From positions 62,001-126,000 of the forward strand of contig JAURVB010001871.1 of NCBI GenBank assembly GCA_033002965.1: 64,000 nt of DNA. Direction: 5' to 3'. Shown one piece after another: positions 44,297 through 56,220 of this stretch (position 1 is its first letter; each line of letters opens with the position of its first letter). Both the position numbers and the translations under genes were made by a program. The DNA comes from Piper betle. Taxonomy: Eukaryota > Streptophyta > Magnoliopsida > Piperales > Piperaceae. Under the pieces are notes generated by a model. It did no database searches. It saw only the letters and a program-made list of their open reading frames with translations, and was not told the origin of the DNA.

Positions 44297-46069
44297 AAAA
44301 TGTGGGTCACTGGTTTTTATATATGTGGGTTTGTGGAAAGTGATCTTATTTTAAGTTATTAGAATCACTTACGTATATGATAGCATTTTCAGTGCACATT
44401 CTGAGACATTTGAACGGTAGACGGTATTGCATGTATCAACTTTTGTATTGTGCTAATGAAAAAGCATGAACTTTTTTAAATGTTTCTTTGTATGCAGCAT
44501 GTTCAATGTTATTATAATTATTTATGATACTTTACATATTTGGTTAATGTTCTCATACTGTAAAAAGCATAAGGAACTGAAGTACCGGACCCTCACTATG
44601 GTGGCCGTCGGGGTTTTGAGCATGTACATTGAATGGATAATGTGATTTTAATTGTTTAAAATAAACAGATGGCAATTTTTTTTCTCATATATTGCACCGA
44701 TAGGCAAAATATCCTGAATGATTGTTTAAATATTGGACAACCAGCATGGCAGACAATTAAGTTGAATGTTACTCAATTCTAAACTAATCTTCTAATTATA
44801 CTGGAAATGAGAATGGTGGTGAAAATTAATTTATATTTTTTTAATGCGTGAATAATTTTATTTATATTCCCTGGAAATGCTTAATTAAATCTACTAGTAA
44901 TTCTTATTGACTAATTACACTAACTAAATTCTGCTCTTAGTTATGAAATTGACAATAAAATTAATAATCAAGAACTTTTCATAAAACTGGCAATTGCAAT
45001 AACAAAGCACTAGTACTCTTAGGCTTCCAGTTGTCCGTGAACAAGTTTTACATTAATTGCTGTATACCTTTCTTTTAGATTTAATCTGTTTTGTGTATGA
45101 GTATGCAAGATGTGTTCAATAGGAAATTATGAATAAAATGGCAGAGTTTACGTGGTTCATATGAGAAATTATTGTGAATATTTCTGAGCAGCTTAATCTC
45201 TTCACAACTCTGATTCATGGAGCATTTAGGTTCTAATAAAAATTTACGATCTCTTTTGAGTTTCCGCTCTGGAAATCCTTTTCTATAAGCATATTTTGAG
45301 TAATGTGATGGAATGTAATGTCTTCTCTCCTTCCCGCCACGCTCCCATCAGATTCCTTGTCCTTTAACTCTTGAGTTGACGTGTGGGTTGAAATGAATTA
45401 TTCTTTGGGAGCAAAGGAACATAGGAAAGCAAGCTGGTGTTTATGTTACAGAAAAAGTTGCATTAGAAGCTTTGCCATATAAATTCATCTAGAACACCTG
45501 AGGTTGTTCTAGTTGACAATTCCTAAATGCAATCAATTTTCATACTCTAGGTGCTAGATATACTTGAAGATGCCTGTGGATCATTGCTTGACAGCATCTT
45601 GGAAGACAACCATTAAACCTGAGATTGCACATTGTGTGGTTGTAACTTGAAAGTGCCAACGATCATCAAACTTGAGATTGCAGATTGTATGGTTGTAACT
45701 TGGAGGTGCCATTTTGCTGTTGATCTAGGCAAACATCTGAACTCATAATGTGAGTTAATAAGACCTGAAGGCTGAATGGGATTGATCACTAGTGAGTTCC
45801 TTGTGAATTTGATTGAACATCATTTCAATATAGACAATTCATGATGGTCAATCTGGAAATACAAGCTAATGTCCATTTATTCCTCTAAATGTGATTTATT
45901 ATATACATAAACAGTAAATATCTGTATTCGGTTTTTTGATAACCATTCCTGAATGAAAATATTTTTTGAAGCAAATCTCATGGCCACCATAAAAGAGCAC
46001 GAAATTGGAAATAGCCAAGTCTTAACTCTATACACCAGTATACAAACACATCAAGGTACCTGTAGCCCT
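44297..46069. other. AT-rich intergenic region, no gene recognised
   Basis: About 1.8 kb downstream of the invertase stop codon. It includes the invertase 3' UTR at its right end. I see no exon, transposon domain or tandem array. Confidence 0.4.
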
Positions 46070-48894
46070 TCATTTCTCTCTTATTTCTTTTATTATGTTG
46101 TAAAGCTCTTCGATCCTTTTCCCACGTTTTCTCCTGGGTTTGGCATTAACCATGTAATAGAAGATGTTGATTAGTTCTGCATCCTCTTCATTTATTAGAA
46201 TCTTGGCTGCTTCCTGGTTACGAAGTAGCTGCTTTGCCACAAGAAAACCAGCAATTGACCAAGTTTGATGTAAGCGCGCCTGTTTTCCGATGAAGCGGCC
46301 CTGTTTAGTGTCATAATATTCTGGCCATTTATCTGTCGATAGCCTTTTTTCTGCAACTGCCACTGATCTTGCGGCCAACTCAGGTCTACCCATCTTTATG
46401 CAAGCCATAGTAAGCTGTCAAAGTTGCACGCATGAATTGTCACCAAAATGCTGCAGCTAAACAGAACTTCCAAACACTTCTCCATCATATCCCAAATAGA
46501 GGTGAGGTCAGGGACATGTTGACTACCCTAACATAAAAATACTAACAGCTTTTCTACTCTATAAGATGTCCTAGTCTAGCAATGCATTCTACGCTTGGTT
46601 TATGTTCAGATAATAATTTTAAACTTGATAAACTTGCCAGTTTACTTCTGCACGGCCTTTGTTTTATCGATTTAAATATAAAGGAAGTTTGTGTAACTGG
46701 GAAAAGGTATAGGAGATGGAGGTTGAATTTTGAAGAGGAAGGTAACAGAACTTCCATACAGATGATGATGACAAACAAACGATCACCCTTCCAGCATGCT
46801 ATAGGTTCTGTATGGTCAATTGCATTCTGCAAGATGATGTCTGGTGTAGTTTAAACATTTTGTGTACATTTTGAAATTCATAATTTCCACAAACCTGCCA
46901 GAGCAAAGTTGGCCAAGAACCTCCATTATGGTATGACCAATGCCTGCAATATTTGATATCAAGATTGAGTGTGAGTGACAGAAAGACGGAAGAAATGGAG
47001 AAGAATAGTTGAAGGAAATTACGTGTTCTTCGGATCGCTTCCTGTAACAATTTTCCATTGATCGCCTTCCAGAGCAGGGTAACATATCTTGAAAGGCATG
47101 TCCGCAACCAAATCATCCCATTTTGCCTCAATCAAATCGAGTATCGCATGTGATTGCTCCCTTGTTGCAAAACTGCAGACAATAGACCAAAGATTGCCAA
47201 GTGAAAAGAAGCGAAAATCCATGTCTGCTGGTTGCAAATTTCCGATGAAATAGCCACCCTTGTTAGGCATTGATTCAACTAGCCATGGAGGAATCTGTTC
47301 TGGGTATATGTTGAACTTGTTCACTGCATCATAAGAGTACTCTTCTGTTTGATATCGGTAGATCTCGTTTAGTTTTCTCATGTCAATCCAATAGTATTCC
47401 CTAATGTGAAACGACAAAGTGACTAGACGGTTGTTCAAGGCTTGAAGCAGATCATTCAATTTTTCTTCTGGAGCAAGCATCTCGCGAGCGCAGAGTAGCG
47501 CAGAGTAAAATAAAGCCTGCGTAGCTGAATTTAGTTTGGGCACGAAGTTTGTAACCAATGAAGATGGTATAGAAGTAAAAAGAGGGCATAGATGTGCTGA
47601 AATGCATTGATGATTTGCGTGCAGAATTCACAGAAAAAATTTACCAAGAAGTGTTGTTTACCTGAATTTCCAGTGGATGGCCATGGATTCCTATCCGGCG
47701 ATCAATCATTCATGAACCGTCTGTCACAAGAAGAGTTGGAAACATGTCAAATCCATCTGCAAGGCAAAGCCTCAAAATCATCTTCATCCCAGTCTGCACA
47801 TCAACTCTTTCCTGAATTGAAAGATCCTCAGAACATTTCCCATATGCTCTGATCAATATGATCCACCACAGGCCTGATATATAAAATGAGAGTTAGAGAA
47901 GAGCGGATGATGGAAGATGGAGGTAATTTGCTATAGCATATGATAATATGGTCATATGAACTTTCCCGAATCGACTGGCGCCACTCGACCTATAGCGGAC
48001 TCTCCAAAATCAGGATCAAGTACTTCTTCGGTAGCAGAATCATCTCCTTCCTGCGGAATTGTGCCTGCTTTGAAGCTAGCAGGCATGAGTCCTTGACCTG
48101 GGCTGTGACAATCCATTGTCTTCTCCCAACTCTACAGTATAATACACTAGAATTTAATCCTGAAAGCTATGGAAACTGTCATTTGTGTCAAATAGATTCA
48201 GGATTTGAAAAAGAGAAAAAATGTTTACCTGCAACTGATGTGTGTGAAGGATGAAATTGCGAACAATATCATACTCCCCTTTGAGAAGAAAAGCAATACC
48301 TGATGGTATGAAATCGCGAATAAAGACCTGATCATAGTTCAACGTGTTGGTGTTGGAAGTGGCCTTTGCAGCCATGGTTCCTATGGGTGCTCCACAGTAA
48401 TAGACTACAGATTCTCTCAGTAGTTTCCACGCTTCCTCCTCAAGCGTCTCTGGAAATGAATTTTCATTGGCAAAACCATTTGTCTCAAATCCTCCTCTTT
48501 CTCTGCTCAACTTCTGAGCCTCACCCAGAACACCATTACTTTGGCTTGATATCTTATTGTCATTGCCATTGGCACAGGCTCCATTCATAATTTCGTCCCA
48601 AGTCTCATTTATCTTGTTGACATGTTGGCATCGCCTTATGATCGAATCAGACAACGATTTTTTTGCGTTTTGATGATGGTAAATCATGCATTGTCTCTGC
48701 CTATACCAACAAATGCTATTTTCTGGTCTGCATCTGTACTCTATTGGACAAACCATTTTTCCTGTTTTCTTGAATCTAGAATTGGAACTACAAGCATCGT
48801 CAGAAATTTGCACCCTTGGACAAAATTGGCAGGGGCCTGAACTAAGATGCGATTGGATGAGTGCTTCAGAATTTCCCATCACCGCAGACAACAT
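46070..48894 (-). pseudogene. Alkaline/neutral invertase (GH100) with nonsense codon and lost splice donor
   Basis: The enzyme would hydrolyse sucrose to glucose and fructose; the long N-terminal extension and the C-terminal [15 protein letters not shown] suggest the organelle-targeted alpha class. Six exons (minus): 48229-48894, 47966-48131, 47662-47873, 47023-47516, 46895-46943, 46070-46414. Family motifs are [42 protein letters not shown]-like [44 protein letters not shown] and FIGKQARL. Exon 2 should be followed by GT but reads GA (47964-47965). In exon 3 the expected Cys codon of DGSCMID is TGA (47710-47712). HTHQLQ and WLVESMP also depart from usual HTLQLQ and WLVEWMP. All frames are otherwise kept. 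It is probably a recent pseudogene. Confidence 0.88.
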
Positions 48895-49529
48895 CTTGAT
48901 ATCTTGTGGGTCAAAATTCCCTCATGCACAAATCAAGAATCTGAACAGAGAACGTGAAACAGAACATTCACATGGAAGAAAAAGCATGGAGAATGTGATC
49001 AGGACAGGTTCATGCTGTCACAAGACAGATGTGGGACTGTTTATAGGGAGATGTAAAGAGAACCTACCAAATAGTATGCCCATGCAGATTAACCTCCGAA
49101 GCTATACACAAGTCTACACCTTAACGTCTTACATAGTGTTATTCCCACAGATTCCAACTGGGTTTCGGCTTACAAAGTTAACCGTTAGACATGGCAAGCA
49201 CTTCACACCAAAACAAAACAAAAACATAGACATGGACCGGATCTGCAGAGAGGCGATGGAGAGGGAAGGCATGCTAAACCTCCACCATCAGTAAAATGGA
49301 TCAATGGGTTATCCGGTTCTTGCGGTTTGCGGGGTTGAAAACCTGTGGTGTTGCAGGTTACGGAGTTGATTGAATGGTGTGGGAGGAGAGAGTAGAAGAA
49401 GAAATGGCGGGTATGGTGGTCTGTGCTTGAAGGAGGCAACCTTGTTGCCGATGTACGTGAGGAAGAGAAAATGAGCCCACACACCTGGTGTCCTGCTTTC
49501 TACTTTGGCAATTCTCCAGCATATTATAT
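48895..49529. other. Upstream region of the invertase gene
   Basis: Presumed promoter and 5' UTR of the minus-strand invertase. Several open frames cross it on both strands (up to 202 codons from 48686 on the plus strand, starting antisense to exon 1) but none resembles a protein family. No distinct TATA box was chosen. Confidence 0.4.
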
Positions 49530-49530
49530 A

Positions 49531-49533
49531 AAA

Positions 49534-49577
<44 letters not shown>

Positions 49578-49587
49578 CTATTATTAC
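49531..49587. repeat. Palindromic AAT/ATT trinucleotide repeat
   Basis: About nine AAT units run directly into about eight ATT units, turning over near 49558. The two halves are reverse complements, so either strand could fold into one long hairpin. Confidence 0.9.
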
Positions 49588-50990
49588 GATGTATATCATC
49601 ACCATTTGATTTGAGATATAGGTGTTTACGTTTTAAGAAAATTAAAAACAATAACAAGTGCCAACTAAAAGAGGAGAGTAGAAAGTGTAATCACCAATTT
49701 GAAAGGCAAAAAATACCACTTAGAATTTGAGTCTCGAGTTTTAAGTTTTTAAATTATAATTTATATTTTATTTGAGTTATTATACTAAGAAGGACGAACT
49801 TTAGATTAATGTTATTTTTATGTGGTCCTCCAGGGGAACATCTATGTTCTTGTGTTGTTTTGTATTAATATTGAGACGTCAAAGTTGTGGATGATTTTGT
49901 GGACTTCTTTTATATTATACGAGTCAATCACCCTGTACAATGTACGGGCTTTGGTTCAATCCTGTGGATTTAAAAGTATTGTTTATAAATCATATTGAAT
50001 GCCTCACTTATAATTAAATTTGTAGCTATAAATACTTGAAATTAATAAGTTACAATTTTAAAGTGATTTATAAGTGTATGTAATTAACATTAATAATTGT
50101 TAATAAAAATATATTTAAGCTTAAATAGAAAAAACAAATTGTTTGAAAATATTAATTCAAGTTATGATAATTTAATAGAAGCTATTTTTTAGAAAATAAT
50201 TTAAAAATAACGTTACTAAATTCTATTGTAATTGTTAATATATGAAAACAAAATTTGAAAAATAGCTTATTGTTGATCTATTTTATTAACATTATTTTTA
50301 TACTTCCTCAATAAATCTTGTTTTATTAAATTTGCTTTGCATAGTTTTTATTAACGGTATGGATTTTAAATTAATTGTATACATGTTTATGACGGCCCAT
50401 GGGCTAGATTTTTTAATGGGTGCGTAAGAAAATTCTTTGACTCCACTTGAACATTTTTTTTACCTTATATTTTTAAAGAAAATCAGTTTCAAATAAATTA
50501 ATTTAGGTATGTCAATATAAGTACTTACATATTCTTCTAATGTTTCACCTTTTATAAATACACCAACATTGACTTTTTCGGTAATGATTTCAGTATAAAA
50601 TGGTTACGAACAAAGAAAATATTATATCATACATGTAGCAACACATCACAATATAGTAGGTAAGAAAATAAAATATATTTTAAACATTTAATATTAACCA
50701 AGAATGAAATTTAAAATTTGGAATATTAGTAGCCATATTTATTATACAATATTAACATGTCAATTATGTAATAAATATTGACCTTCATATATTCTGTATT
50801 AGTAAGTGATTTTATTTTCTTTCTTTGTCTTCGACATTAACAATATCCTAACAATAATCAGCTAATTTCAATAAATTGAAATAGAAGGAGCAATATGAAA
50901 GCATACATTTTTTACTAAATTCTTCATCTCTTATAACTATTTCACCATTTAATTCTTCTTGACCATGTACGAATAAATATAAGATAAAGC
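49588..50990. other. AT-rich non-coding region
   Basis: About 1.4 kb of strongly AT-rich sequence without recognised genes or transposon domains. Confidence 0.4.
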
Positions 50991-51011
50991 GCACACACAC
51001 ACGTGTGTGTG

Positions 51012-51060
<49 letters not shown>
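50991..51060 (+). repeat. Compound microsatellite CA-GT-CT-TA
   Basis: A CA run turns into a GT run through ACGT (a perfect short palindrome), followed by a CT run to about 51028 and a TA run to 51060. All four tracts are contiguous. Confidence 0.9.
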
Positions 51061-51063
<3 letters not shown>

Positions 51064-51643
51064 TTTATAACAAAAATCAAAATAAAACTAACATGGAGGT
51101 CATATTTAATTGAAGGTGCATGGATGTTGTTTGGCGTAGGAAAAAGTTTACATTTTGTACGACTTGATTTTCCTTTACATTTGGTCATTATTTTAGTAAA
51201 AATATTGTTAGTAACAATATTGTTACTAACATAAAATAATCTTGGGGGAAATGTTTATAAGAATAATAAAGTTAGGACCGTGATAAAATTGTACAATTTA
51301 AAATATGTTAAGAAATAAAAACCAACACCTTTTTTTCTCTCTAAAGAACATAGACATTCAACACTTTAGATTTAGCTCAGGCTCGGGATCCATTCAACCC
51401 CACCTCCCCTCCCCCTTCCCAAGCCTCCACTCTTGGCCACCTCAACAAGACATCATCGTCGCCCTCGCCATTGCTTGTAGTTATACTACAGGCACCAATT
51501 TGTCCTTTGCCACTGATATTTTATCTTTCCTCTCCTGTCAATGTCGTAGGAGCATCGACATTGTCACCAAAATAGGGTGGCGTGGAGATCCAAGCAGTTT
51601 TCTATCCCAAGTATGAATTTTTTATCACCCAACATCTCCAATA
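51061..51643. other. Non-coding spacer
   Basis: AT-rich, becoming C-rich near 51400-51480. A 103-codon frame at 51305-51616 is rich in Ser, Pro and Leu with no family resemblance; I do not call it a gene. Confidence 0.35.
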
Positions 51644-52960
51644 GTGTAAAACCATGGATTTCGTCTCTATGGTTTTAGTTCCGGTTTAGTCGTGACCCGA
51701 ATCAAATTGTATGCCCGACCTTTTATTTCACATGTATATGTATTGTATGCATGAGCGATCCATGACCTTATTCTCCTCAGTGCTTAGCACCACCTGGCTG
51801 GTCACTAATTGTCCCAACTTTTATTTTAGGTTTTTATTTGAGTTGAGTCTAGTTAGGCTTATGATTGTGTTCCTTGTAAGTGTAGGGTGTTTGTTGCATG
51901 TTTAAACCCCTTTTCGGATGATCTTAGCTCTTGCGGGATTGCGACGTGGTTCTCAAAGTCACCCCAACCATCTTAAAGTGCAAACCCTAAGTGCACACAA
52001 CCTGTGTTTGGCGCAAACGTGCCCTCTCAGTGCCCTTGTGCCAACACTTAACCTGTTAGGATTTTGGGTATGGGCACAAAGGTGCTGGCACAATACCCTT
52101 GCTCCAAAGTTTGAAACTTTTCTGCCCTTTTTCCCTAGACACAAAGATGCTTAGTAGTGCACTTGCAATTAGCAATTTGACCCAACCTTGTGTACAATTC
52201 AGTTCAACAAGTCATGTGCCTGGCTGTCTGTGGTCCAATTTGTAGAGGCCAATGCCAAGGCCCTAGGAAGGTGCCCTTGTGCTAGAGGCTTTTGCCACTT
52301 CTATTAAAAGCCCCCTTCCCCTCATTTTCTACCCTTTCCTCCTCCTTTGCTTCGACCCCCTTCTTTGGTGTTTGGCTTGTCCTTTCCTTATTCAGCCCTT
52401 TCCCACTTCCTTTAGCCTTTCCAAGCTTGGCCAAGACCCTAAAGTAGTAGGTCTTGCCCCAAGAGACCTCCTTTAAGGGTCAGTTGAGGTAAAGGTCCTT
52501 CCTCTTTATCTTGTTTTTGTGTTTTATGGTATTGTTCGTGTACTTGCATGTGTGTATGTAAGTTTTGCACATTTTTCCCATGTATATATTTGTGTTAGGA
52601 GTCAGTAGGATTTGAAATTATTGCATTTTCACGTCTATAAAAATAGTTATGCATTTTTGAATGATCTATAGTCATTGACTTGCACTATTTTAGTGTAAAA
52701 TACATATCTCACGTTGTAGATTGTATTTTTGCATACTATTAGTCTTGTTGTGTTCATGAATGGTAGATCTACAAGTTTCATACATATCATTTTCTTTGTT
52801 ATAGCATGTATGATCATGTAGGGGTACTAAACTTAGCAAAAGGTGGCAGCTTTATAAGTGATATATAGACTTCATCACAAAATATAGCATATATAATTTT
52901 AACCACTCATTTTGTTTATAAGGCTTAGAAATTGTAAAAAAATGTATTGAATTTTGCCAA
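51644..52960 (+). repeat. LTR-like repeat, relative of 2000-3060
   Basis: It begins TGTAAAACCATGG, like the gypsy LTR starts at 18004 and 25017. A C/T-rich block (52310-52450) and a leader ending 'gttgaggtaaagg' precede an AT-rich tail with 'aaaatagttatgc' and 'aggtggcagctttat', the same order as the reverse strand at 2000-3060. No second LTR or interior was found, and the right end is blurred against the hAT remnant. Confidence 0.5.
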
Positions 52961-52999
52961 GGTTGAAAGTCTTCATACCGAAGAATGCATAACTTAGTG

Positions 53000-54190
53000 T
53001 TTCACTAGCAAAATTTATGAATGACAACTTAACAACAATATTTTTACAATTGTTTTTGACAATACAGCTGTAAATGATGTCGTAGCCAAAGAAATGAATG
53101 CCTTTTTTTCAAGTAGAACTTCAACCTATCAGGTGATTTCTTTCATATGAGATGTTGTGCTCATTTTAAATTTGATTGTTCAAGATTGATTGAATAAGGT
53201 TGCTAATTCTATAAAGAATGTTCTTGAATGTGTGAAATATACCAAATGTTCTACTATAAAGAGTGATAATTTTTACAAATATGTAAGTCAATTAAATGTA
53301 CCTGAACATTCTTTAGTACTTGATGTGAAGACCCGATAGAATTCTACATATAAAATGATAGGCGTGGATTTAGAATCCAAAGATGTTTTTTATCAATATA
53401 GTTCCTTTGACATCCATATGTCCTTTTGAAGATGAATGGGATGATTTGAAAGTGATACATGAATGTTTGGCTCCATTTTATGAGTTACCTGAAATTTTTT
53501 TAGGCACAAACTATCCTACAAATGTTTTCTTTAACTAGATTTGTGAGTTGAAAGTTCAATTGATGGAATGGTGTGGTGGTGAATCTTATTTGATGTCATC
53601 AATGGGAAATACAATGTTGGAGAAGTATAATAAGTATTCGAATGATATAAATATGTTATTAACAATTGCTTTAATTTTAGATCCAAGTTCTAAATTGTTC
53701 TATATTTTGTACTACTTTTGTATACTTATAAAGAGATGGAAGTAGTCAAGGTCAGAGGAAGTGGTGGAAGTATATCTTTGATTAGAAATGGATTGGTTAG
53801 TGGTGGAAGTTCATCAAGTGTTAGGCTTATTGGGGTTTAAGTAGTCGATTGAAAAGAGTAAGTTAATTTATTATGGAAAGTTCTACAAAGGAGCCAACAT
53901 AAACTGGTTAAGTCATTTGGCCGAACCAACTATCCCTTTTATGGGTCGAGGGGATGAAGAATTTAATATTTTGTCATGGCAGAGATTGAATATTGTGAAA
54001 TACCCGGTATTAAAAAAATTGCTCAAGATGTTTTAACAATTCCTAAATCAACAACGATAGCCTCAGAATCGGCCTTTAGCATTGGGGACAAACTATTGGC
54101 TCAACTAAGAGTAGTTTGAGCCCAAAATTATTAGAAGTTTTAATATGTATTTAAAATTGGTTGATGAGTGAATTTGAAAGTAATGCATAT
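53000..54190 (+). pseudogene. hAT-superfamily transposase remnant
   Basis: Plus-strand fragments in transposase order: LDVKTR followed by a stop where Trp is expected, then NSTYKMI (about 53317-53365); a segment with MLEKYNKYSNDINMLLTIALILDPSSKL (53600-53700), typical of the pre-dimerisation region; and KYPVLKKIAQDVLTIPKSTTIASESAFSIGD (about 53998-54095), the C-terminal dimerisation signature. Stops and frameshifts interrupt it and terminal inverted repeats were not found. The zinc-finger BED N-terminus is absent. Confidence 0.75.
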
Positions 54191-54199
54191 TATTGTATA

Positions 54200-54236
<37 letters not shown>

Positions 54237-55860
54237 TAATTTTTAATATATTTTCATTTTCTACTTTTCATAATAATTTTTTTACACTTGTAGAGAAAGG
54301 GGTCGAGTTCAATGTCCAATTTACTTGCAACAATCAATATTGAAGATCAAGAAAATGATAATGAGTGGGTTGATGGGAATAGGATACTCACATCATGAAC
54401 TTGTAAGAATATCATAATTCATATCAGTCTTCTACTTTTTGCAATATTTTTTAATAAACAATTCACTTTTTGTTTGGTTTTTATGTAGGACGGTTGCATT
54501 GGCTAATGGATGAACATTATAAAATTTTATCGAATTCCCACATTTTGAAGCTTTTGTATATTGACTTTGTTCAAGTTGTAAATGTACAGAGGTTGAATTT
54601 TGAACATTTGTAGATCATTCGTTGGTTGATAGCGTGAATGTTATGTTTTAATTTGGAGATGACTTTATTCACGTTGATTATTTTGGGATATTATGGTTGA
54701 TAAGTATGGATTAATGTTGATTAGTGATTACTTTGGGATATTATTTTGTAATTTGCTTGATAAATATGGACTTGTGTAATCATGTTGGTTACTTGTTTAC
54801 TTTGGAATATTTTGCTTTACAAATATGTTCTTATGTTATGTGTTTAATGTTATATTTGTTTCTTTGATATTTTTTACTTGAAAAATATGTAACATATTTA
54901 TATAGATGTGAATGTAATGGGTCAATAGGCCAAGGCCATAATTTATGATTTTAATATAACATATTTTCAGGCTTGTAAATTTTGTATAATTTCTAATTAT
55001 TACAAATGAAATTTCAGATATTCAATTGGTCATTGAGTCCGAGGAAATGTCCATATTTAGATTATTTTTTATTTAGTCAATTTTAGTTGGAAATGACTTG
55101 GACCCGTCAATAGAGCGTTTGCACCCACCCCCGGTGACAACTGTTCTACACACTTAACATGTGATTAGTATGCTCATGTATCTTTGGACTGCGTTAATCA
55201 TCGTGGTCAATGGGTAGCAATGTAGAATTATAATAAAATAATTACAAATACGTGATTTATAAGGAATAAACAATAAAAACCTAAGCAAATCTATCAAATT
55301 TAGTACAAGTGTTGATGAACAATTCAAATCATACAAAGACTAAATTGAAATTTGCTCTTCAAGATAGGATTCTTTGTCCGATCATCAACTGATTATCTTA
55401 CTCCACTAAAAACAATATTTGTGATTTCCCTACTCTTTGTATTTTAATCAATTAGTGATTGCAATTGACCTGTAAAAAATACAAGAGTTTGACACATGAA
55501 GAAATTTGTGGTAATAAAAGATTTGGGTAAAATTTGTATTTGTTTAATTTATTTTCCCCCGTTGGTTGCCTTAATATATACTTGTTATTATATAATATTG
55601 TCAAATTACAATAAGGATTTATGATTTGGCAGATAAATATACCAATATCTCTAAAATGCATATGATGTAAAATTTTTTATATAAAATTTTGTTTGCATTT
55701 TTTTAGTATAGCCATTTATTTATATAAAAATATTAAAAATAATAAATATAATTATATTATAATGATAATTTTACATGATAATATAAAAAATTTTATTCTC
55801 AAACAAAATGTTAATTAAACTATTTAAAATTTATAATCAATTTTATCTTAAATTATATAG
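54191..55860. other. AT-rich intergenic region
   Basis: Very AT-rich, with TA runs near 54200-54230 and 55862-55885. No gene is recognised. The last part is presumably distal promoter of the PPR gene. Confidence 0.4.
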
Positions 55861-55899
55861 AATATATATATATATATATATATATAAATAATGTTCGAA

Positions 55900-56220
55900 T
55901 TTTTTGGAGGCGACTCAAACTCGACCCACCCTTTAAAACTCGAAATTCGTGAACCGTTCTTGATTATAGTTCAGCTCACCGCCAGCCGAGCAGCCTAGAG
56001 CCATGCTTGGCTCCTGTGCCGGATAGGCCGCAGCACTTCAAAGCTCTCCCCGCCCCGGCTTGTATCTTTCTCTCTTCCTTTGCCTCTGCCTCCTCTACCT
56101 CTTCCTAACATACTCCATCCTCTCTCCTCAGGTCAGTCACAGAGTTGTTCTTCTTATCTTATATGATTGCTTGACAGCTTTGTCTCTGTTTTTATTTTTT
56201 GAACTTTGTTTTTATTGGAG
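55900..56220 (+). promoter_or_regulatory. Proximal promoter and 5' UTR of the PGR3-like gene
   Basis: Composition changes from AT-rich to GC-richer at about 55930, then a C/T-rich leader ('ctctcttcctttgcctctgcc') runs to 'ctcctcag' at 56131, which could be a 5' UTR intron acceptor. In-frame codons upstream of the ATG at 56221 include no better ATG. The TA run ending near 55885 is upstream. Confidence 0.4.

Noticed and set aside
47966..48000. Rescue of invertase exon 2 by a cryptic donor a few bases downstream (GGGAAA then GT)
   Set aside because: It would add five bases, shift the frame of exon 3 and still leave no functional protein.
48686..49294. 202-codon plus-strand frame
   Set aside because: Antisense to invertase exon 1 and its upstream region; no domain, and the sense frame is clearly the real one.
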